In this document: positions 46,736-56,082 of the stretch, piece by piece
How positions within the stretch are numbered: position 1 is the stretch's first letter
Layout of the letters: the number at the start of each line of letters is the position of its first letter
Assembly (NCBI GenBank): GCA_903928225.1
Contig: CAIYPU010000049.1
Span: 1-56,082 of the forward strand
Source: an uncultured Chlorobiaceae bacterium
GTDB taxonomy: Bacteria; Bacteroidota; Chlorobiia; Chlorobiales; Chlorobiaceae
DNA length: 56,082 nucleotides
Reading direction: 5' to 3'
Notes under the pieces: model-generated
The model's input: the letters and a program-made list of their open reading frames with translations, nothing else
Told to the model about the DNA's origin: nothing
Databases searched by the model: none
Translations under genes and position numbers: made by a program

Positions 46736-49597
46736 TCAGTACCCGAAAATATCTTCGAGGCTGAGTTCCTTCACCGTTCCGTACCTGCCAAGCGTCGCCA
46801 TGTCGAGGTTTTCCAGCTTGCCGAGGACGAGGAGCACATGCCTGCGCTGCCTCAGGTGTTTCCGGTGGAATGCTTCGATGTCATTGAATACAAGGTTTGC
46901 CGTATCCCTGTAGATATCTTCACGGTAGTCGTGGTCATGCCCGAGCCTCATGGCCTCTTCGTAGTTGAACAGCACCTCCGTTTTTGTCAGTCTTTCGGAT
47001 GAGATTTTCTGAAGGATGCCGTCCCTGGCCGAAGCGAATAGTTCCGGTGATTCCGGCAGGTTGTCCAGAAGGGCGCTGATGCCTTCGAGCGCTTCGGGCA
47101 GCTTGTCGGCCTGGGTTCCGATATAACTGAAAATGAAGTTGCTGTCCTGTTTCCGTTTTGGAGTCCTGTAAATGGAAAAGACCGAATAGGCGAGTGCTTT
47201 CGCTTCACGGAGTTCCTGGAAGACGACCGAGGACATCCCTCCTCCGTAATATTCGTTGAAAAGCGTGATGACGGGAAGGCGGGACGGGTCGTATGGTTCG
47301 TCCTTTGTCAGGAGGATCATTTCCGCCTGGGTCATATCGTAATCGGTGACATAGACGAGGTTTTCTTCCTGCTCGGCTTCCCTGAAAACCTCAAGATCGG
47401 AAGATGTCCGGTATGATTCCGGGTAATGCCGGATGTCCCGGAGCATATGGAGGAGCTCATCGGACGGGCTCGGGCCGTAATAGAGCACCCGATGACGGTA
47501 TTGCAGCAGTTCTGCGATTTCATCGAGCAGTCCCGCTGTCGTGAGCTTTTCGAGTTCGCTGCCGGACAATACGTTCGTGAAGGGAGAAGACGGTCCGTAT
47601 TTGCCGTAGCTTGCCATTGCCTCGAAGAGGATTTTCTTTTTGGCGAGCTTAGCGTCCGCCCGTTCCTTCAAAAGGCCAGCCTTCAGCTTTTCGAGCGCCT
47701 CTTCATCGGGGCGCGGAGAGACGAGGAGCGTTTCAAGCAGTTTTATCGCTTCCTTCGCATGTTTCTGGAGCCCCGAAAGTTTCAGGTAAACGTAAGTGTC
47801 CGACGTGAATGCCGTGAAACTGGCCCCGATCCGGTACATCGCCTGGCTGAATTCGGCCGCTCCAAGCTCTTCCGTCCCGAGGTAGGAAAGGTAGTCCAGC
47901 GCCGGATCAAGTTTTTTCGAATGGTTTTTCCCTATGTCGAAAACATAGTAGAGCGAGAAAAGCTCGTTTTCCGTGTTCTGCAGGTAGTGCAGCCTGATCG
48001 AAGGGTTTATGTCGAAATAGCCGATATCCCGGGTGTAATCGATGAAGGATGGCTCTGTCGGCCTGGATTGCCGCGCAAGGATCTCTTCGGCGAATTTCGA
48101 TGAGGTATTCCTGTTCACCTTGAGGGGGGTGATGGGCGGTTTCTGGATTTTCATTTCGTTTTCGGCCGTGCCATGTTCCTTGAAGACGGCCACATAGTTG
48201 TTTGCATAATGCTTCCGGGCGAAAGCGACAAGGTCCTCCCTGGTCAGCCTGGCAAGCCGTTCCGTCTGTCCGGCATAACGGTCCCAGGGCATCCCCCAGA
48301 TGAAGGAATCGACAAATGCCTCCACACGGCCTTTGTTGCTCTCGTAAAGTTTCAGCTGCTCTATTTTCAGGTCGTTGATGATCGCTTCGGGGAGCCAGTC
48401 GGGGAAATTGCCTTTTTTCAGTTCTTCGAGCTGTTCGAGCAGCAGTTCCTTTACCTCGTCGAGTGTCTGTCCATCCCTCGGTTTCGCGCTCAGCATATGG
48501 GCCGAATAATCCTTCATCATGACGAGCATGGAGCCGGCATCGAGCACTTTCTGCTCCTGGTTGAGGTTGAGGTCGATCAGGCCGGCGGTCTGGTTGTAGA
48601 GCACCTTGTCGATCATGGCCAGGTAATCCGCTTCTTCGCTGTTGATGCCGCAGAACCTGAAGCCGATCACCACTTCTTCGGCCTCGGGGCCGCTCACCCG
48701 GATCTCCAGGGGTCCATCGATCGGGTCTTCGACGGCGGGAGTGAATGGCGGGACCTCTTTCGGCCCGAGGATCGAGAATTTTTCGTCGATCAGCCGGATG
48801 GTCGCATCGGGATCGAAATCGCCAGCGATGCAGATTGCCATGTTGTTGGGGACGTAGTACTTCCGGTAGTAATCGATGACGTTCCTGATCGACGGGTTTT
48901 TCAGGTGTTCCGCCTTTCCTATGGTGGTCTGGGTGCCGTAGGTATGTTTCCTGAAAAGGCCGGTGAACATGTTTTCCCATATTTTCCGGCTGTCGCTGTC
49001 GATGGTCATGTTTTTTTCCTCGTAGACCGTTTCCAGCTCGGTATGAAACAGCCTCATGACGGGGTTGCGGAACCGTTCCGCCTCAATGGTGAGCCAATGG
49101 TCCAGCTTGTTCGACGGAATGTCGTTTATATAGACGGTCTGTTCGACCCAGGTATAGGCATTCGTGCCCTGTGCCCCGATGGAGTTGAGGAGCTTGTCGT
49201 ACTCGTTCGGTACCGTATAGCTTGCGGCGATGTTCGAGATACTGTCGATATCGCGGTAGATTGCCGCCCTTTTTTCCGTATCGGCGGTCGAGCGGTACTG
49301 TTCGTAAAGCTCGGCGATTTTTTCAAGGTCCTGGTGTTCCTTTTCATAGTTGAGCGAGCCTATCGCATCAGTGCCTTTGAAAAGCATGTGTTCCAGGTAG
49401 TGCGCGAGGCCGGTCGTTTCGGCAGGGTCGTTCTTGCTTCCCGCCCGCACGGCGATCGAGGTGTAGATCCTCGGTTCGTCGCTGTAGGGGCTCATATAGA
49501 CGGTCAGCCCGTTGGCAAGGGTATAGATTCTTGTCTGGAGGGCGTCTCCTTCAACAGACGTGTAGGTGTATGTTTTGCTCTGGTTCATCTCGTGCAT
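46736..49597 (-). CDS. M16 (pitrilysin/insulinase) family zinc metallopeptidase
   Basis: A ~953-residue M16 peptidase with the inverted zinc motif His66-x2-Glu69-His70 in [14 protein letters not shown], and distal Glu expected near [10 protein letters not shown]. It has two M16 repeats; the second (after about residue 520) lacks the zinc motif, as usual. I chose the start at 49597 ([10 protein letters not shown]); ATG 49588 is also possible. The frame continues to 49801 and gives a hydrophobic N-terminus, but that stretch includes a hairpin and a promoter-like TATAAT for uvrB. So a signal peptide cannot be excluded. It degrades peptides of unknown identity. Confidence 0.9.
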   Translation of the reverse strand: MHEMNQSKTYTYTSVEGDALQTRIYTLANGLTVYMSPYSDEPRIYTSIAVRAGSKNDPAETTGLAHYLEHMLFKGTDAIGSLNYEKEHQDLEKIAELYEQYRSTADTEKRAAIYRDIDSISNIAASYTVPNEYDKLLNSIGAQGTNAYTWVEQTVYINDIPSNKLDHWLTIEAERFRNPVMRLFHTELETVYEEKNMTIDSDSRKIWENMFTGLFRKHTYGTQTTIGKAEHLKNPSIRNVIDYYRKYYVPNNMAICIAGDFDPDATIRLIDEKFSILGPKEVPPFTPAVEDPIDGPLEIRVSGPEAEEVVIGFRFCGINSEEADYLAMIDKVLYNQTAGLIDLNLNQEQKVLDAGSMLVMMKDYSAHMLSAKPRDGQTLDEVKELLLEQLEELKKGNFPDWLPEAIINDLKIEQLKLYESNKGRVEAFVDSFIWGMPWDRYAGQTERLARLTREDLVAFARKHYANNYVAVFKEHGTAENEMKIQKPPITPLKVNRNTSSKFAEEILARQSRPTEPSFIDYTRDIGYFDINPSIRLHYLQNTENELFSLYYVFDIGKNHSKKLDPALDYLSYLGTEELGAAEFSQAMYRIGASFTAFTSDTYVYLKLSGLQKHAKEAIKLLETLLVSPRPDEEALEKLKAGLLKERADAKLAKKKILFEAMASYGKYGPSSPFTNVLSGSELEKLTTAGLLDEIAELLQYRHRVLYYGPSPSDELLHMLRDIRHYPESYRTSSDLEVFREAEQEENLVYVTDYDMTQAEMILLTKDEPYDPSRLPVITLFNEYYGGGMSSVVFQELREAKALAYSVFSIYRTPKRKQDSNFIFSYIGTQADKLPEALEGISALLDNLPESPELFASARDGILQKISSERLTKTEVLFNYEEAMRLGHDHDYREDIYRDTANLVFNDIEAFHRKHLRQRRHVLLVLGKLENLDMATLGRYGTVKELSLEDIFGY

Positions 49598-49620
49598 GAA
49601 GACGTTGTACAAAAAATCAA

Positions 49621-49639
49621 CCCGATGTTTTGCATCGGG
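49621..49639. repeat. small CCCGATG/CATCGGG hairpin upstream of the M16 peptidase gene
   Basis: CCCGATG (49621-49627) pairs with CATCGGG (49633-49639) across five bases. It resembles the palindromes at 35659-35740. It may be a repeat element or part of the 5' region of the peptidase or uvrB transcript. Confidence 0.5.
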
Positions 49640-49664
49640 ATCTTGTGTTTCGGGAGCAACCCGA

Positions 49665-49692
49665 TTGGCCGGATTCCGGAAAAAGTATAATA
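49665..49692 (+). promoter_or_regulatory. possible promoter for uvrB
   Basis: TTGGCC (49665-49670), 16-base spacer, then TATAAT (49687-49692), about 165 bases before the uvrB start. Assigned by eye. Confidence 0.4.
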
Positions 49693-49855
49693 ATGGAATA
49701 TAAACACCATAATTGCAACCGGTATTATCCGAAAGCGCCGGAGGAAAAATTCCGTCAGTTACCAACAGAACTAACAGCAGGCATTGACCGTTTTTTTTCA
49801 TGGAACGCGCCCGGCGCGTTTCATCTTGTACATGATCAACAGAAAGGAGAGTGAT

Positions 49856-51916
49856 TTGTCAGTTCGTTCAGGCGGCGGAGCCTTCAGGCTCGTCAGCCCT
49901 TACAATCCAACCGGCGACCAGCCGAAAGCGATCCGAGCGCTCACCGAAGGCGTGCTGGCGGGGAACCCCTACCAGACACTGCTTGGCGTGACCGGTTCGG
50001 GCAAGACCTTTACCATTTCGAACGTCATTGCCCAGGCGAACAAGCCGGTGCTCGTGATGAGCCACAACAAGACACTCGCAGCCCAGCTCTACGGCGAGTT
50101 CAAACAGTTTTTCCCGGACAACGCCGTGGAATATTTCATCAGCTACTACGACTTCTACCAGCCGGAAGCGTACCTCCCGACGCTCGACAAGTATATCGCC
50201 AAGGACATGCGCATCAACAGCGAGATCGAGCGCTTGAGGCTCAGGGCGACCAGCTCGCTCCTGAGCGGAAGGAAGGATGTCATCGTGGTCAGTTCGGTCA
50301 GCAGCATATACGGCCTCGGGTCGCCCGAAGACTGGAAGGCGCAGATCATCGAGCTCCGGCCGGGCATGGAAAAGGACCGCGATCTTTTTCTCAGGGAACT
50401 GGTCGCGCTGCATTATCTGCGGGACGACGTCCAGCCGGGACCGGGCAGGTTCAGGGTGAGGGGCGACATCATCGACCTCGTGCCGGCGCATGAGGAACTT
50501 GCAATGAGGATCGAGTTTTTCGGCAATGAAATCGAAAGCCTGCAGGTTTTCGACATCCGTACGGGAGAAATCCTGAGTGTGGAGGATTATGCGTTCATCT
50601 ATCCCGCAAGGCAGTTTGTCGCCGAGGATGAAAAACTGAAGCTGGCTATGCTGGCGATCGAGAACGAGCTTGCCGCAAGGCTGAACGTGCTCAGGGCGGA
50701 CAACAGGATGCTTGAGGCGCGCAGGCTCGAAGAACGGACCCGTTACGATCTCGAGATGATGAAGGAACTCGGCTACTGCTCCGGCATCGAGAACTATTCG
50801 CGCTACCTCGCCGGGCGCAGGGAGGGCGAACGCCCCTACTGCCTGCTCGATTATTTCCCGGAAGACTATCTCGTGGTCATCGACGAATCACATGTAACCC
50901 TTCCCCAGATACGGGGGATGTATGGCGGGGACCGTTCCCGGAAAACCATCCTGGTCGAGTACGGGTTCAGACTTCCTTCGGCGCTGGACAACCGGCCACT
51001 GCGTTTCGACGAGTTCGAGGAGATCGTGCCGCAGACCATCTGCATCAGCGCGACTCCCGGCGACCACGAGCTTTACCGTTCGGGCGGCGTCGTGGTCGAA
51101 CAGGTCGTCCGGCCCACGGGCCTGCTCGATCCTGTCGTCGAGGTGCGGCCGGTCAGGGGGCAGATCGACAACCTGCTTGCAGAGATTCGCAGGCACTGTT
51201 CGAACGGGCACAAGGCGCTCGTCATGACCCTGACCAAACGGATGGCCGAAGACCTGCACGATTTCTTCCGCAAGGCGGGCATCCGGTCCCGATACCTGCA
51301 CTCCGAAATCAAGAGCCTCGAGCGCATGCAGATCCTCAGGGAGCTGAGGGTGGGGGAAATCGATGTCCTTGTGGGGGTCAACCTCCTGCGCGAAGGGCTC
51401 GACCTGCCGGAAGTTTCGCTGGTGGCCATCCTCGACGCCGACAAGGAGGGATTCCTGCGCAACACCCGCTCGCTCATGCAGATTGCAGGCCGCGCAGCCC
51501 GCAATGTCGAAGGGTTCGTCCTGCTCTATGCCGATACCCTCACCCGTTCGATCAGGGAGGTGCTCGACGAAACCGACAGGCGCCGGAAGATCCAGCAGCA
51601 GTATAACGAAGAACACGGCATCGTTCCCCGTTCCATCAGGAAATCAGTCGACCAGGTGCTCGATACCACGAGCGTCGCCGATGCGGAAGAGCGGTTCCGC
51701 AGGAAGCGTTTCGGACTTGAACCGAAACCGGACCGCCTCCTTGCGGGCGTCCTCGATTCGATTACCGCAGAAGAAGGCCATGCGATGGCCGAGGAGATGC
51801 GTGTGGAAATGTATGAGGCAGCGATCCGGATGGATTATGAAAAGGCGGCGTACCTGCGGGATGAAATCTCGAGGCTGGAGCAGGTCCTGCAGAAATTGCC
51901 TGCGGGCGGGCAGTGA
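49856..51916 (+). CDS. uvrB: excinuclease ABC subunit B
   Basis: A ~686-residue UvrB, the damage-verifying helicase of nucleotide excision repair. Walker A is GVTGSGKT (44-51). The beta-hairpin region has [13 protein letters not shown]. Helicase motifs are [11 protein letters not shown] and later [29 protein letters not shown] with QIAGRAARN. The C-terminal UVR coiled-coil [24 protein letters not shown] contacts UvrC. I chose the TTG at 49856 ([13 protein letters not shown]) because AAGGAGA lies at the right spacing; ATG 49832 would add 8 residues. Confidence 0.95.
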   Translation: MSVRSGGGAFRLVSPYNPTGDQPKAIRALTEGVLAGNPYQTLLGVTGSGKTFTISNVIAQANKPVLVMSHNKTLAAQLYGEFKQFFPDNAVEYFISYYDFYQPEAYLPTLDKYIAKDMRINSEIERLRLRATSSLLSGRKDVIVVSSVSSIYGLGSPEDWKAQIIELRPGMEKDRDLFLRELVALHYLRDDVQPGPGRFRVRGDIIDLVPAHEELAMRIEFFGNEIESLQVFDIRTGEILSVEDYAFIYPARQFVAEDEKLKLAMLAIENELAARLNVLRADNRMLEARRLEERTRYDLEMMKELGYCSGIENYSRYLAGRREGERPYCLLDYFPEDYLVVIDESHVTLPQIRGMYGGDRSRKTILVEYGFRLPSALDNRPLRFDEFEEIVPQTICISATPGDHELYRSGGVVVEQVVRPTGLLDPVVEVRPVRGQIDNLLAEIRRHCSNGHKALVMTLTKRMAEDLHDFFRKAGIRSRYLHSEIKSLERMQILRELRVGEIDVLVGVNLLREGLDLPEVSLVAILDADKEGFLRNTRSLMQIAGRAARNVEGFVLLYADTLTRSIREVLDETDRRRKIQQQYNEEHGIVPRSIRKSVDQVLDTTSVADAEERFRRKRFGLEPKPDRLLAGVLDSITAEEGHAMAEEMRVEMYEAAIRMDYEKAAYLRDEISRLEQVLQKLPAGGQ

Positions 51917-52021
51917 CGATTTTGCCCGGCGAATTGTTTTTTTGAGGGGAAATATCCCTTATAATCCAGAGAGGAGCGTCCGTTCCGGCCAAAAAACCTT
52001 TTCAGTACTTACTTTTACGCA

Positions 52022-54229
52022 ATGTTAGCCCAGATAGACAAAGAGCATTACGGCAAACTTCACGAGATTCTCCAGCTTTCCCGGCGTAACCTGAAGAATT
52101 ATGACGAATCGCTGATCCAGCGAGCGTTCTTCCTTTGCTATCGGGCGCACGAAGGGGAAAAGAGGGCGTCGGGCGAACCGTTTTTTTTCCATCCGGTCGC
52201 AGTTGCGACCATCCTGCTCAAGGAGCTTCCGCTCGACGGCGTGTCGGTGGCGGCAGCGCTGCTGCATGACGTCATCGAAGACAGCGGCTATACCTACGAA
52301 GATCTTGCCGCCGAGCTTGGGACCGAAGTTGCCGATATCGTCGAGGGCCTGACCAAACTTTCAGGCATCACGATCAACCGTGAAACGACGCAGGCCGAAG
52401 GGTTCCGCAAGATGCTGCTTTCCATGGTCAAGGATATCAGGGTCATCCTCATCAAGTTCTGTGACCGCCTGCACAACATGCGGACGCTGGAATCACTCCC
52501 GGAGCACCGCCGCATGAGAATCGCCCTCGAGACGAGGGATATCTACGCTCCGCTTGCTCACCGGTTCGGTCTCGGCAAGATGAAAGTGGAGTTCGAAAAC
52601 CTCGCCCTCAGGTATATCGACCCTGAAATGTTCGAGTTCCTCTCGCAGAAGGTGCGCATGAGCAAGGGCGAGCGGGTGAGCTACCTGAACAAGATGATCG
52701 TGCCGATCCGGACGGACCTCGAAAAACAGGGGTTCAATGTTGAAGTGCAGGGGAGGGTCAAGCACCTGTTCTCCATCTACAACAAGATGCGCAACAAGAA
52801 CAAGACGTTCGAGGATATCCATGACCTCTACGGCATCAGGGTTATCGTCGATACGGAACGCATCGCCGACTGTTTCGCGGTCTACGGGTTCATCACGCAG
52901 AAGTATCCGCCCGTGCCCCAGCATTTCAAGGATTACATATCCATACCCAAGCACAACGGCTACCAGTCCCTCCATTCGGCCATCATCGGCCCGAAAGGCC
53001 ACATGGTGGAACTGCAGATCCGCACGAAGCGCATGCACGAGTTCGCGGAGCTCGGTGTCGCTGCGCACTGGCGGTACAAGGAGAAAATTTCGAAGGACGA
53101 TGCCAGCATCGATTCGTTCCTCAAGTGGGCAAGGGAGCTCATCAAGGACGCCGATACCGCGGCCGCCTTCATGGAAGGGTTCAAGCTCAACCTCTACCAT
53201 GACGAGATATACGTGTTCACGCCGAAGGGCGATATGAAGACCCTGCCTGCCGGAGCGACGCCTATCGATTTCGCCTATGCCATCCATACGGAAATCGGCC
53301 ACGGCTGTATCGGGGCGAAGGTCAACGGCAAGATCGTCCGGCTCAACGCGCAGCTCAAATCCGGTGACCGGGTGGAAATCATCACCTCGAAAAACCAGAA
53401 ACCGAAACCCGACTGGCTGAAGATCGTGGTGACCCAGCGTGCGAAGCTGAAAATACGTTCGGCCATCAACGAGGAACGCCGTATACAGATCGAAAAAGGC
53501 CGGAGCATGTGGGAAAAGATGCTTTCGGGCACGAAGCGCCTTTTTTCCGACAACGACATCATCAGGCAGGTCAAACGCTACGGGATCAGGACCCCGGCGG
53601 ATTTCTTCAGCGCCCTCGCCAGCGAGCAGATCAACGGCGAAGAGGTCATCGAACGGGTAACCAATTCCCGCAAGGAAGGCGAACCTGCCCCGAAGTCCGT
53701 CTCCAAGGAAGCCCGGCACCTCGAAGATTTCCTGCATGCGGCGCGCCATGACCACGAAGAGGACGGGGCTCCGTCGAGGAAAAGGGAGGATGTGGTCATC
53801 GCCGGAATGAGCAATATCGCCTATTCCTACGCGAAGTGCTGCCAGCCGGTGCCGGGCGACGACGTTATCGGGTTCGTCACGGCGGACGGCGTTGTGAAGA
53901 TCCACCGGAAGAACTGCGCGAACGTCAGCAACGAAAACCTGCTGAAAAGCGAACGGATCGTATCGGTATCCTGGAACCGCAAGGTGGAAACCGATTTCCT
54001 CGCCGGGATCAGGATCGTCGGCGAGGACAGGCTGGGAATCACCAACCAGCTCACCACGGTCATTTCCAAATTCGACACCAACATCCGGAGCATGTCGCTC
54101 CATGCAAGGGACGGCATGTTTGTCGGCACCCTGATGATCTATGTCAGGAACGCCGAAAAACTCGGTACCCTGATGGACAAGCTGAAAAAGGTTTCGGGTG
54201 TATTTACCGTCGAACGTCTGATAAGCTGA
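52022..54229 (+). CDS. spoT: bifunctional (p)ppGpp synthetase/hydrolase RelA/SpoT family
   Basis: A 735-residue Rel protein that makes and degrades (p)ppGpp. The hydrolase HD domain is intact (His57 in [10 protein letters not shown], His82-Asp83 in LLHDVIED). The synthetase domain has [21 protein letters not shown] and [18 protein letters not shown] is at about 390-450 ([25 protein letters not shown]), then a zinc-finger-like segment ([16 protein letters not shown]) and a C-terminal ACT domain. Both catalytic sites look functional, so it is probably the single Rel enzyme of this organism. It follows uvrB by 105 bases. Confidence 0.95.
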   Translation: MLAQIDKEHYGKLHEILQLSRRNLKNYDESLIQRAFFLCYRAHEGEKRASGEPFFFHPVAVATILLKELPLDGVSVAAALLHDVIEDSGYTYEDLAAELGTEVADIVEGLTKLSGITINRETTQAEGFRKMLLSMVKDIRVILIKFCDRLHNMRTLESLPEHRRMRIALETRDIYAPLAHRFGLGKMKVEFENLALRYIDPEMFEFLSQKVRMSKGERVSYLNKMIVPIRTDLEKQGFNVEVQGRVKHLFSIYNKMRNKNKTFEDIHDLYGIRVIVDTERIADCFAVYGFITQKYPPVPQHFKDYISIPKHNGYQSLHSAIIGPKGHMVELQIRTKRMHEFAELGVAAHWRYKEKISKDDASIDSFLKWARELIKDADTAAAFMEGFKLNLYHDEIYVFTPKGDMKTLPAGATPIDFAYAIHTEIGHGCIGAKVNGKIVRLNAQLKSGDRVEIITSKNQKPKPDWLKIVVTQRAKLKIRSAINEERRIQIEKGRSMWEKMLSGTKRLFSDNDIIRQVKRYGIRTPADFFSALASEQINGEEVIERVTNSRKEGEPAPKSVSKEARHLEDFLHAARHDHEEDGAPSRKREDVVIAGMSNIAYSYAKCCQPVPGDDVIGFVTADGVVKIHRKNCANVSNENLLKSERIVSVSWNRKVETDFLAGIRIVGEDRLGITNQLTTVISKFDTNIRSMSLHARDGMFVGTLMIYVRNAEKLGTLMDKLKKVSGVFTVERLIS

Positions 54230-54395
54230 GGGGCACCATGAGGCATTGTCGTGTGAAGCAAGAGCGCAAGGCGGACAGAGTCCCGGTCCCTCGGGACCAA
54301 CCCCTGGCAATCAGGCTTTGGAACAAATAAATAGAGGTGACATTAAACAAGGAGCCATGTTTAACAACTGCAACAAAAAAAGAGAGGAGCGATCC

Positions 54396-54983
54396 ATGAA
54401 GACGACACTTGCAAGGGTGCTTGCATTTTTCTTTCTGTTCACGTCACTGTACGGCTGCGGATACAATACCATGCAGCAGAACGAAGAGGCCGTCAACCGT
54501 GCCTGGGGGGATCTCGAATCCCAGCTCCAGCGCCGGGCCGACCTCGTGCCGAACCTTGTCGCGACGGTCAAGGGCGCGGCGAATTTTGAAAAGGAGACCC
54601 TGACGGCTGTCATCGAAGCGAGGGCCAAAGCCACTTCCGTGCAGCTCACTCCCGAAATGCTCAGTGATCCCGAGGCCATGAATAAATTCCGCAGTGCCCA
54701 GGGCGAACTTTCATCGAGCCTTTCCCGTCTGCTCATCGCGGTTGAGCGTTATCCCGAGCTGAAGGCCAACCAGAATTTCAGGGACCTGCAGAACCAGCTC
54801 GAAGGCACCGAAAACCGTATCAGTGTTGCGCGCCAACGCTACAACTCGGCTGTCGAGACATTCAACTACTCGCTGAGGATGTTCCCGAACTCCGTTACCA
54901 ACAGTGTGATGCTGAAGCTGAAACCGAAGGCTTATTTCAAGGCCGATGAGGCGGCCAAAGCCGTTCCGCAGGTGAAGTTCTGA
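54396..54983 (+). CDS. lemA: LemA family lipoprotein
   Basis: A 195-residue LemA protein. The N-terminal signal ends in a lipobox LYGC with Cys21 as lipidation site. It has the LemA segments NAV-like [40 protein letters not shown] and [37 protein letters not shown]. LemA proteins are mostly helical and often paired with TPM-domain proteins; their function is not known. A strong GAGAGGAG precedes the ATG. The next gene overlaps it by one base. Confidence 0.92.
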   Translation: MKTTLARVLAFFFLFTSLYGCGYNTMQQNEEAVNRAWGDLESQLQRRADLVPNLVATVKGAANFEKETLTAVIEARAKATSVQLTPEMLSDPEAMNKFRSAQGELSSSLSRLLIAVERYPELKANQNFRDLQNQLEGTENRISVARQRYNSAVETFNYSLRMFPNSVTNSVMLKLKPKAYFKADEAAKAVPQVKF

Positions 54984-55759
54984 TGGTCCAGTTCGGAAAA
55001 ACACCATCGAGGGGCTGCACAGCAGCTGCAGCCCTCTTTTTTCTTTCGGCGATGCTTCTTTTCATGCCGTTCATGGAGCTTTGCGCCCTTCCGGTGCCTG
55101 CGCTGACGGCGAGGGTTAACGATTACGCTTCGATGCTTTCGGCCCGGGCCAAAGCCGATATCGAACAGAAACTGAAACAGTTCGAAGCTGAGGAGTCTAC
55201 CCAGATCGTCATCCTTACCGTGCCTTCGCTCCAGGGCGATGTGATGGAAGATTTTTCCATCCGTGTCGCCGAAGCATGGAAAATAGGCCGGAAAGGATCG
55301 GATAACGGGGCGATCCTCATTGTTTCAAGGGATGACCGCAAAATCCGCATCGAGGTGGGTTACGGGCTCGAAGGCAAGCTGACTGACCTGCTGGCCGGCA
55401 GGATTGTCCAGAATGAGATAGCTCCTGCTTTCAAGGCCGGACAGTACGATGAAGGGTTCGAGAAAGGGGTTTCGGCCATGATGGATGCCGTGCGGGGTGA
55501 GTACAAGGGAAAGCCGGCCACGGACAAAAACGGTGATGCTCCGTCAGTTCCCCTCCTTCTGCTTATCCTACTCATCTTCTTCCTTTACTGGATAAGCCAG
55601 GTCAGGCGGGGTCATGGTGGCGGCGGGTTCATGGGGCCCGGCGCACCGGGGGGATGGTATCCGGGCGGTTTCAGCGATGGAGGCGGCGGCTTTGGTGGAG
55701 GAGGTTTCAGCGGCGGCGGCGGGGGCTTCGGTGGCGGCGGCGCGTCGGGCGACTGGTAG
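54983..55759 (+). CDS. TPM-domain (YgcG family) membrane protein
   Basis: A 258-residue protein with an N-terminal signal-like helix (13-34). The TPM domain follows (about 43-175, beginning LTARVNDYASMLSARAKADIEQKL, with STQIVILTVPSLQGD and NGAILIVSRDDRKIRIEVGYGLEGKL). Then one membrane helix (about 191-209) and a Gly-rich tail (GGGFGGGGFSGGGGGF) to the end. TPM proteins such as photosystem II repair factor TLP18.3 have weak phosphatase activity; a role in membrane quality control is suggested but unproven. It is coupled to lemA by a 1-base overlap. Confidence 0.92.
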   Translation: MVQFGKTPSRGCTAAAALFFLSAMLLFMPFMELCALPVPALTARVNDYASMLSARAKADIEQKLKQFEAEESTQIVILTVPSLQGDVMEDFSIRVAEAWKIGRKGSDNGAILIVSRDDRKIRIEVGYGLEGKLTDLLAGRIVQNEIAPAFKAGQYDEGFEKGVSAMMDAVRGEYKGKPATDKNGDAPSVPLLLLILLIFFLYWISQVRRGHGGGGFMGPGAPGGWYPGGFSDGGGGFGGGGFSGGGGGFGGGGASGDW

Positions 55760-55786
55760 ATGGGGGGCTTGGAAAGTGGGGAATTC

Positions 55787-55819
55787 AGGACTGAGGACTG
55801 AGGACTGAGGACTGAGGGT
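55787..55819. repeat. heptanucleotide tandem repeat (GGACTGA), about four copies
   Basis: GGACTGA is repeated about four times just after the TPM gene. The unit matches STRR-type heptamers known from cyanobacteria. A second block lies at the window end. Confidence 0.85.
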
Positions 55820-55937
55820 TCCGGCGAATAAACTGTCAATACCGGTAAGCCCCGGTTAGCAGTGATAGTGCCGATTTTGTCATTCTGAGCAAAGCGAAGA
55901 ATCCACGAGGGTGCGAGAGGTTCTTCAATAGCAGCGG

Positions 55938-56082
55938 GAACTGGGGACTGAGGACTGGAGAGTGGGGAATGGGTAAGAAAAAAAACCTCAGTCCTGAGCA
56001 CTGATCACTCAGCACTGAAAAAAGGACTGAGGACTGGGGACTGGGGACTGAGGCCTGAGGACTGAGGACTGAGGACTGAGGA
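55938..56082. repeat. heptanucleotide repeats (GGACTGA / GGGGACT) running off the window
   Basis: Copies of GGACTGA and GGGGACT, plus inverted copies (CAGTCCT, ACTCAGCACTGA), fill 55938-56082 and continue past the edge. Before them, 55878-55900 has CATTCTGAGCAAAGCGAAG, a common interspersed motif. No gene is visible from 55760. Confidence 0.85.

Noticed and set aside
48173-49690. A 505-codon open frame on the plus strand opposite the M16 peptidase
   Set aside because: Shadow of the peptidase gene; composition (many Phe, Val, Asp, His) reflects reverse codons. No ribosome site or family.
52493-54310. A very long open frame (about 600 codons) on the minus strand across spoT
   Set aside because: It is antisense to an intact Rel protein with complete motifs, and its translation is rich in Asp/Val/Leu/Arg in the pattern expected from reversed GC-rich codons. 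No domain recognised.
54230-54395. Short frame and hairpin between spoT and lemA
   Set aside because: GTCCCG/CGGGAC hairpin has no T tail, and the frame extends lemA upstream of its obvious lipoprotein signal start; not a separate gene.
55787-56082. Possible CRISPR array at the right end
   Set aside because: Repeats are 7-base units without unique spacers of uniform length; no cas genes.

Overview
The window looks like chromosomal DNA from a green sulfur bacterium (Chlorobi, Chlorobium-type). The strongest pointers are a bacteriochlorophyll gene (bchY, chlorophyllide reductase subunit Y), a bacillithiol-type thiol gene (bshC), a citrate synthase, and a short primary sigma factor without region 1.1. 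GC is moderate and most genes are ordinary housekeeping genes. I did not identify the species.

Layout. 1-3113: end of a MacA-like adaptor, MacB, and a small membrane protein. 3114-4027: gene-poor stretch with two perfect hairpins and tRNA-Asp. 4028-7225: gltA, then a tight gatC / DUF167 / dtd / kdsB run. 7206-10891: xseA, an HU-SPOR membrane protein, and bchY. 10963-16512: frr, rpmE, recG, rsgA and an aldehyde dehydrogenase. 16513-24769 is an accessory-like signalling region. It holds two Nif11-type leader peptides (candidate RiPP precursors), a hybrid histidine kinase, a FIST sensor protein, a LuxR-type regulator, a low-molecular-weight phosphatase and a lipid kinase. 24782-30158: a giant multi-PAS/GAF hybrid kinase and a divergent Sel1-repeat protein. 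30551-32583: a mono-haem outer-membrane cytochrome followed by a cupredoxin-like gene broken by about four frameshifts. 32880-37480: a GlmU-like protein, an anthranilate synthase-type amidotransferase, a haem-binding protein, a small HTH protein and bshC. 37484-54229: surE, accD, thyX, clpP, valS, sigA, a SAM hydrolase, an LptF/G-type permease, an M16 peptidase, uvrB and spoT. 54396-55759: lemA and a TPM-domain protein. The window ends in heptanucleotide tandem repeats.

How the parts may work together. Most of the window is core metabolism, translation, repair and envelope biogenesis. The part most worth attention is 16.6-22.9 kb. Two small genes there encode Nif11 leader domains ending in Gly-Gly or Ala-Gly, followed by 10-13-residue Cys/aromatic cores. 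They lie downstream of, and on the same strand as, a FIST protein and hybrid kinase. The upstream region of one precursor has three copies of a 10-bp motif, two of them 21 bp apart. No maturation enzyme or peptidase-transporter is encoded in the window, so if these are natural-product precursors they must be processed in trans.
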